Shown: positions 59,895-64,000 of the stretch, piece by piece
How the letters are laid out: each line of letters starts with the position of its first letter
Numbering within the stretch: position 1 is the first letter of the stretch
Source: Halosolutus halophilus
Lineage (GTDB): Archaea > Halobacteriota > Halobacteria > Halobacteriales > Natrialbaceae
Direction: 5' to 3'
DNA: 64,000 bases
Assembly: GCF_022869805.1 (NCBI RefSeq)
Contig: NZ_CP094974.1
Location: 1,612,001 to 1,676,000, forward strand
Program-made: the position numbers and the translations under genes
Notes under the pieces: model-generated
What the model was told of the DNA's origin: nothing
Seen by the model: only the letters and a program-made list of their open reading frames with translations
The model's database searches: none

Positions 59895-61304
59895 GTGATC
59901 CTGCACTGGCACCGCCGTGATCTCCGGGGAAGAGACAACCGTGGGCTCGCTCGCGCCGCCGACGGCGATCCGATCGTTCCGTGTTTCGTCCTCGATCCCA
60001 CCGTCCTCGAGCACGCCTCGCCGATCCGGGTGCACTGCTTGCTCGAGGCGCTCGCGGGGCTCAGATCGTGGTATCGTGACCGCGGAAGCGATCTGCTCGT
60101 CGGCCGCGGCGAGGCCAGCGCGGTGATTCGCGACTTCGCGGCGACGTACGACGCGTCGACCGTCGTCTGGAACGCGGACTACAGCGGCCTCGCCCGCGAT
60201 CGGGATCGAGCGGTCACAGCCGCCCTCGAGGACGACGGCATCGAGGTCGAGACGGCTCACGACGCCGTCCACCACGAACCGGGATCGATCACGCCCGCCC
60301 AGGGCGACCACTACTCGGTGTTCTCGTACTTCTGGACGAAGTGGCAGGACCGCGAGAAGGCCGCCCCGATCGATCCGCCGGCCGAGGCCGATCTCGCGGC
60401 CGTCTCCGGAGAGGGGCTGCCGTCGGTCGACGACCTTGGATTCGACGATCCCGAGGCGTCGCCGCCGACCGTCACGCAAGAGCGGGGCCGCGAGCGCCTC
60501 ACCGAGTTCTGTTCGGGGCCGATCTATCGGTACGCCGACGAACGCGACTATCCGGCCGCCGACGCGACCTCGCGGCTCTCGCCACACCTCAAGTGGGGGA
60601 CGATCGGGCCACGGACGGTCTACGCGGCCACCGAGCGGGCGGCCGATCGGGCCGACGCACCCTCCGAGCGAGCGAGCGTCGAGGCGTTTCGGCGACAGCT
60701 CGCGTGGCGAGAGTTTTACGCGCACGTGCTCGCGTACAACCCCGAGATCGTCGTCGAGAACTTCAGCGGGTACGAGTTCGAGATCCCGTGGCGAAACGAC
60801 CCCGACGAACTCGCCGCGTGGAAGGCCGGCGAGACGGGGTATCCGATCGTCGACGCGGGAATGCGCCAGCTTTGCAAGGAGGGCTGGGTGCACAACCGCG
60901 TCCGGATGATCGTCGCGTCGTTCCTGACGAAAGACCTGCTGATCGACTGGCGAACGGGGTACGACTGGTACCGTCGGAAGCTGGCGGATCACGAGACTGC
61001 GAACGACGTCGGCGGCTGGCAGTGGGCCGCCTCGACCGGGATGGACGCCCAGCCGTACTTCCGCGTGTTCAACCCGATGAAACAGGGACGGGACTACGAT
61101 CCCGACGCCGAGTACGTCAAAACGTACGTGCCCGAACTCGCCGACGCGTCCCCGGCGGAGATTCACGACTGGGACGAGCACGGTCCCGCGGATCGCGAGC
61201 GGATCGCACCCGCCTACCCGGCACCGATCGTCGACCACGCCGATCGCAGGGAACGGGCGATCGAGGCGTTCGAGCGGGCGCGTGGAGGCGATCAGGAACA
61301 GTGA
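59895..61304 (+). CDS. phr: DNA photolyase / cryptochrome family
   Basis: This 469-residue FAD-binding protein starts at GTG 59895 (ILHWHRRDLRGRDNRGLA, the antenna-domain start). Conserved features include FWRRQL-like FRRQLAWREFYAHVL, the FAD-binding loop TGYPIVDAGMRQL, and VRMIVASFLTKDLLIDWRTG. The TGMDAQPYFRVFNPMKQ end is a photolyase hallmark. It probably repairs cyclobutane pyrimidine dimers using light, which suits a sun-exposed halophile; the cryptochrome alternative cannot be ruled out. The gene stands alone. Confidence 0.93.
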   Translation: MILHWHRRDLRGRDNRGLARAADGDPIVPCFVLDPTVLEHASPIRVHCLLEALAGLRSWYRDRGSDLLVGRGEASAVIRDFAATYDASTVVWNADYSGLARDRDRAVTAALEDDGIEVETAHDAVHHEPGSITPAQGDHYSVFSYFWTKWQDREKAAPIDPPAEADLAAVSGEGLPSVDDLGFDDPEASPPTVTQERGRERLTEFCSGPIYRYADERDYPAADATSRLSPHLKWGTIGPRTVYAATERAADRADAPSERASVEAFRRQLAWREFYAHVLAYNPEIVVENFSGYEFEIPWRNDPDELAAWKAGETGYPIVDAGMRQLCKEGWVHNRVRMIVASFLTKDLLIDWRTGYDWYRRKLADHETANDVGGWQWAASTGMDAQPYFRVFNPMKQGRDYDPDAEYVKTYVPELADASPAEIHDWDEHGPADRERIAPAYPAPIVDHADRRERAIEAFERARGGDQEQ

Positions 61305-61372
61305 TCTCTGACCGCTCGGTGCGGCCGAACGGGAGCCGCAGCGCTTGAGACGTGTTCCCGTCCGGCAGCATG

Positions 61373-61379
61373 CTTATGA
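61373..61379 (+). promoter_or_regulatory. TATA-like box of the HalOD1 gene
   Basis: CTTATGA lies about 27 bp before the ATG at 61403 and supports that start. Confidence 0.45.
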
Positions 61380-61402
61380 GCGTGAACCGTCTAGCAAACA
61401 GT

Positions 61403-61774
61403 ATGTCCCCGTCGCCCGACCCGTCGTCGTCCTCTGGATCGGTGCCACCGAGCCAGGCCATCGTCGAGGCGATCGCCGCACGCGATGGCGTCGACGTGAC
61501 CGACGTCGAGCCACCGGCGTACGATCCGCTGTACACGGTGATCAATCCCGAGGCGCTCGACGCCCTGTTTCGATCGATCGAGACCCGGGCCGGCGAGACG
61601 CCGACGGGATCAAACGACGCCCCCGACGCACGCGTCGTCGTCGAGTATGAGGGGTACGAGATCACCGTCTACAGCGACGGCCACGTCGAACTGTCGGAAC
61701 TGTCCGCGGGGGACGAATCCGCGGAGGACGAACCCACTGGGGACGACTCCACCGGGGACCCGATCGAGGAGTGA
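61403..61774 (+). CDS. HalOD1-domain protein
   Basis: The 123-residue protein has a serine/proline-rich N-terminal 15 residues, the HalOD1 core (SQAIVEAIAARDGVDVTDVEPPAYDPLYTVINPEALDALF then VVVEYEGYEITVYSDGHVEL) and a long acidic tail. HalOD1 is a haloarchaeal output domain often attached to sensor or regulator proteins; here it stands alone. Start ATG 61403 avoids a basic extension. Confidence 0.85.
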   Translation: MSPSPDPSSSSGSVPPSQAIVEAIAARDGVDVTDVEPPAYDPLYTVINPEALDALFRSIETRAGETPTGSNDAPDARVVVEYEGYEITVYSDGHVELSELSAGDESAEDEPTGDDSTGDPIEE

Positions 61775-61789
61775 CGGTCTTCGCCCTCA

Positions 61790-61978
61790 CTAGATCGTGT
61801 ACGTGACGATGTCGTCACAGCTACAGGTAGGACACGTCCGTGCGCCCTGCTCCACTGACGTCCCACATCGCCGACACTCGACGACGACCGTCCGGTTCCG
61901 TCGCCCGAGTAGCCCTGCGATCGCGCCACGGACGGACCGGTCGGACGATCGGCCGGTGGATCGAGATCTATCTGTCAT
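61790..61978 (-). CDS. Small zinc-ribbon protein
   Basis: The 62-residue protein has a basic N-terminal half (RSTGRSSDRSVRGAIAGLLGRRNR) and a Cys4 ribbon at the C-terminus (CRRCGTSVEQGARTCPTCSCDD). It could contact nucleic acid through the basic half. It converges on the HalOD1 gene with 15 bp between. Confidence 0.65.
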   Translation of the reverse strand: MTDRSRSTGRSSDRSVRGAIAGLLGRRNRTVVVECRRCGTSVEQGARTCPTCSCDDIVTYTI

Positions 61979-62091
61979 GGTACGATGATTTCGGATATCA
62001 CAATTTGTTACCGTGTCCATACTGGGGCTGTCACGATCGAGTCTCAGTCGCGCTGTCGGTCGGGTCGCGATCGCGGCCGGGTAGGCAGCCG

Positions 62092-63171
62092 CTACTCACC
62101 GATCGAGACCGTCGCTCCCTCCTCGCTCGACTGGTAGATCGCGTCGATGATCTGCTGGACCTTCAGTGCTCGTTCGATGCTGTCGCTGATGGCCTCGTTT
62201 TCGTAGTCTCCGTCGCTGATCGCGTCGAAAAAGGCCTTCTGCTCTTCCGTGTGAGTGTCGTTCTGCCGGGTTTCGATGGACGTGTTCTCGAGGTGGTCGG
62301 GGCCGACCTTGCTCGCGGAGTGGAACGAGAGATCGCCGTCGAGCAGGTCGAACCGGGCGGCCGCCTCGGTTCCCCGAACGAAAAACTCGTGGTTCGCTGG
62401 CCGGTTCGTCGCCCACGCCACCTCGAGCGAGATCGTCCGGTTCCGGTCACAGCGAACGAACGCGCTCGCCGAGTCGTCGACGTCGAAACCAGCAGCCCCT
62501 TCGTCCTCTGCCCACATGTCGAGATACGCGTATTCTTCGCGACCGCCGAACTCGCCCCTCGTCACGCCGTTTACCTCCGTCGCGTCGGGGTACCCGAACA
62601 GGTACAGCGCGAGGTCGATCGCGTGAACGCCGAGATCGATGAGCGAGCCCCCGCCGGCGATCTCGCGGCGGGTGAACCACGACCCGCGACCGGGGATCCC
62701 CCGTCGACGGATGTAGTTCGCCTCGATGTGGCCCACTTCACCGAGATCACCCCGATCGATCCGGTTCTTGACGATCTGGACCGTGTTCGCGAACCGGTTA
62801 TTGAACCCGACCATACAGTAACCACTGGAGTCCACCGCCGCGTCGGCGATCCGTTCGGCACTCTCGATCGAGTGTGCGAGGGGTTTCTCGAGCAGGACGT
62901 GCAGGTTTCGCCCGAAGGCGTCGATGGCGTACTCCTCGTGGTACTTGTTCGGCGTCGTGATGATAACGGCGTCGACGACGTCGTACAGGTCGTTATGATC
63001 TTCGTAGACGTCGACGTCGTACCGACGGGCAAAGCGCGTCCGCGCCTCGGCGGCGACGTCCATCCCACCGACGAGCGGAACGTCGAGATCGCGGAGTCGT
63101 TCGGCGTGGTACTGGCCGATATTGCCGAGGCCGACGATACCGGTCCTGCAGTCTGATCGATCGGGTGTCAT
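62092..63171 (-). CDS. Gfo/Idh/MocA-family NAD(P)-dependent dehydrogenase
   Basis: The 359-residue protein has a Rossmann glycine motif GIVGLGNIGQYHAERL (11-26), the substrate motif EKPLAHS (95-101) and the C-terminal GGGSLIDLGVHAIDLALYLFG block characteristic of sugar dehydrogenases of this group. The partner is unknown, but the ABC ATPase gene upstream (same strand) is of the sugar-import type, so a role in sugar or sugar-acid use is plausible. An independent promoter is possible in the 135-bp gap. Confidence 0.9.
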   Translation of the reverse strand: MTPDRSDCRTGIVGLGNIGQYHAERLRDLDVPLVGGMDVAAEARTRFARRYDVDVYEDHNDLYDVVDAVIITTPNKYHEEYAIDAFGRNLHVLLEKPLAHSIESAERIADAAVDSSGYCMVGFNNRFANTVQIVKNRIDRGDLGEVGHIEANYIRRRGIPGRGSWFTRREIAGGGSLIDLGVHAIDLALYLFGYPDATEVNGVTRGEFGGREEYAYLDMWAEDEGAAGFDVDDSASAFVRCDRNRTISLEVAWATNRPANHEFFVRGTEAAARFDLLDGDLSFHSASKVGPDHLENTSIETRQNDTHTEEQKAFFDAISDGDYENEAISDSIERALKVQQIIDAIYQSSEEGATVSIGE

Positions 63172-63306
63172 CGGAGGTCTCTATGGGCAGTGGTGGCTCG
63201 TTTCGGGTCGATACACCTGGGATCCCTTTCCGAAGTGTTGGTGCTCGATCGTCTTTGATCCGTCGCCAACTGAGAGCGGATTCGGGACGGCAAGGACGAC
63301 GATCCG

Positions 63307-64000
63307 TCAGCTATCCGCCTCGGTCGGGGTCGTGCCGGGCTCTCGTTCCGGGAGGTCGGTAATCCCGTGGACCAGCGCCTCGCCGGTGGCCGAATCGAAG
63401 AGGTGAATCTTCGATCGGTCGAGGACGACCTCGATCTCCTGGTCCGCCTCGATATCCGTGTCGGGGGTGACGCTCATCAGCAACTGGTTGGGCGACGTCG
63501 CGGGATCTTCCTCCATCGATCCCACCGTGGCCTCGGAGAGTAACAGGTAGACGAAGACCTCGTCGCCCATCGGTTCGAGGACGTCGGTCCGGGCGTCGAT
63601 CGGATCCGTCGACGACTCGAGCGAGTTCGCGTACTGGACCATGTGAACGTCTTCCGGCCTGATTCCGAGGGTGATGGCGTCGCCCACCGTCGCTCCCGGA
63701 ACCTGAGTCGGTTCGAACTCCACGGTGAAGTTCTTCGTCTCGAGGCCGTTCTCGATGAGTTCGCCCTCGGCGAAGTTCATCGACGGTGAACCGATGAAGC
63801 CGGCCACGAACAGGTTCGCGGGTTCGTTGTAGCAGACCAGCGGCGCCGCGAGTTGCTGGAGTCTACCCTCGTTCAGGACGGCGATCCGATTGGACATCGT
63901 CATCGCCTCGGCCTGGTCGTGGGTGACGTAGATGATCGTCGTCCCGAGTTCGCGGTGGAGCCGCTGGAGTTCGGTGCGCATGTGGACGCGCAGCTTCGCG
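63307..64000 (-). CDS. ABC transporter ATPase (MalK/UgpC type), C-terminal part
   Basis: Only the C-terminal 230 or so residues lie in the window; the gene continues past the right edge. The visible start is ...AKLRVHMRTELQRLHRELGTTIIYVTHDQAEAMTMS, the post-Walker-B and switch-histidine region, with YVTHDQAEA as the switch motif. Then comes the OB-fold regulatory domain (RIAVLNEGRLQQLAAPLVCYNEPANLFVAGFIGSPSMNF, then LGIRPEDVHM) typical of MalK-type ATPases. It ends in an acidic tail. It belongs to a sugar or polyol importer. Confidence 0.9.
   Translation of the reverse strand, partial: AKLRVHMRTELQRLHRELGTTIIYVTHDQAEAMTMSNRIAVLNEGRLQQLAAPLVCYNEPANLFVAGFIGSPSMNFAEGELIENGLETKNFTVEFEPTQVPGATVGDAITLGIRPEDVHMVQYANSLESSTDPIDARTDVLEPMGDEVFVYLLLSEATVGSMEEDPATSPNQLLMSVTPDTDIEADQEIEVVLDRSKIHLFDSATGEALVHGITDLPEREPGTTPTEADS

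Noticed and set aside
1-64000. CRISPR arrays, IS elements, integrated provirus
   Set aside because: No regularly spaced repeats of 25-40 bp, no transposase and no virus-structural genes are seen.

Overview
The window comes from a haloarchaeal chromosome (class Halobacteria, probably Natrialbales-like, although the order is a guess). The GC content is high with G/C-biased third codon positions. The proteins are strongly acidic. Many secreted proteins carry twin-arginine plus lipobox signals, and TATA-like boxes sit 25-30 bp upstream of start codons, which fits leaderless transcripts. Lineage markers include salactin, CetZ, a PGF-CTERM protein, amphi-Trp, HalOD1, GatE and the archaeal pterin enzyme MptE. 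I see no rRNA, tRNA, CRISPR array or intact insertion sequence.

Layout. 0-5 kb: sulfite-oxidase-like enzyme, small proteins, two overlapping Tat lipoproteins and hisF. 5-12.6 kb: PPOX-type flavin protein, zinc-ribbon membrane protein, RNA polymerase subunit L, rhomboid protease, METTL5-like methyltransferase, salactin and a CdpA-like division protein. 12.9-20.4 kb: dph2, a tandem winged-helix protein, a UlaG-like hydrolase, a large acidic coiled-coil protein, a HisG-like protein and a beta-propeller lipoprotein. 20.6-23.2 kb: a tyrosine recombinase with a DNA-binding-like partner, followed by a 1.24-kb stretch almost without genes. 23.3-31.3 kb: a surface protein, then two paralogous bacterial-PH (YdbS/YdbT-like) operons that flank a zinc finger gene and fumC. 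31.4-37 kb: BolA, cysS, a lipoprotein, a presenilin-type protease, gar1 and srp19. 37.1-42 kb: a btuF / btuC-btuD importer locus and small proteins. 42-47 kb: a candidate structured RNA, a cupredoxin, gatE, a zinc-ribbon protein and a lipoprotein.

47.2-50.4 kb: trmJ, then a predicted replication origin. The origin consists of a roughly 120-bp AT-rich block packed with short repeats and CTAG sites, four G-string origin-recognition-box-like elements arranged two inward-facing on each side, and orc1/cdc6. 50.9-56.5 kb: the folate/pterin pair folP and mptE, a beta-lactamase-fold protein, an F420-dependent luciferase-like oxidoreductase and the tubulin-like cetZ. 57-64 kb: an orphan peptide-type solute-binding protein, a PAP2-type membrane enzyme, photolyase, a HalOD1 protein, a small zinc ribbon, a Gfo/Idh/MocA dehydrogenase and the C-terminal part of a sugar-type ABC ATPase that runs off the right edge.

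The clearest themes are chromosome replication and cell architecture (origin plus Orc1, salactin, CdpA-like, CetZ), membrane-associated PH-domain proteins, and scattered housekeeping genes. The non-coding signals most worth following up are the origin block, a TATA-to-T-run structured transcript candidate before the cupredoxin gene, a structured leader between folP and mptE, and several short tandem or inverted repeats at promoters.
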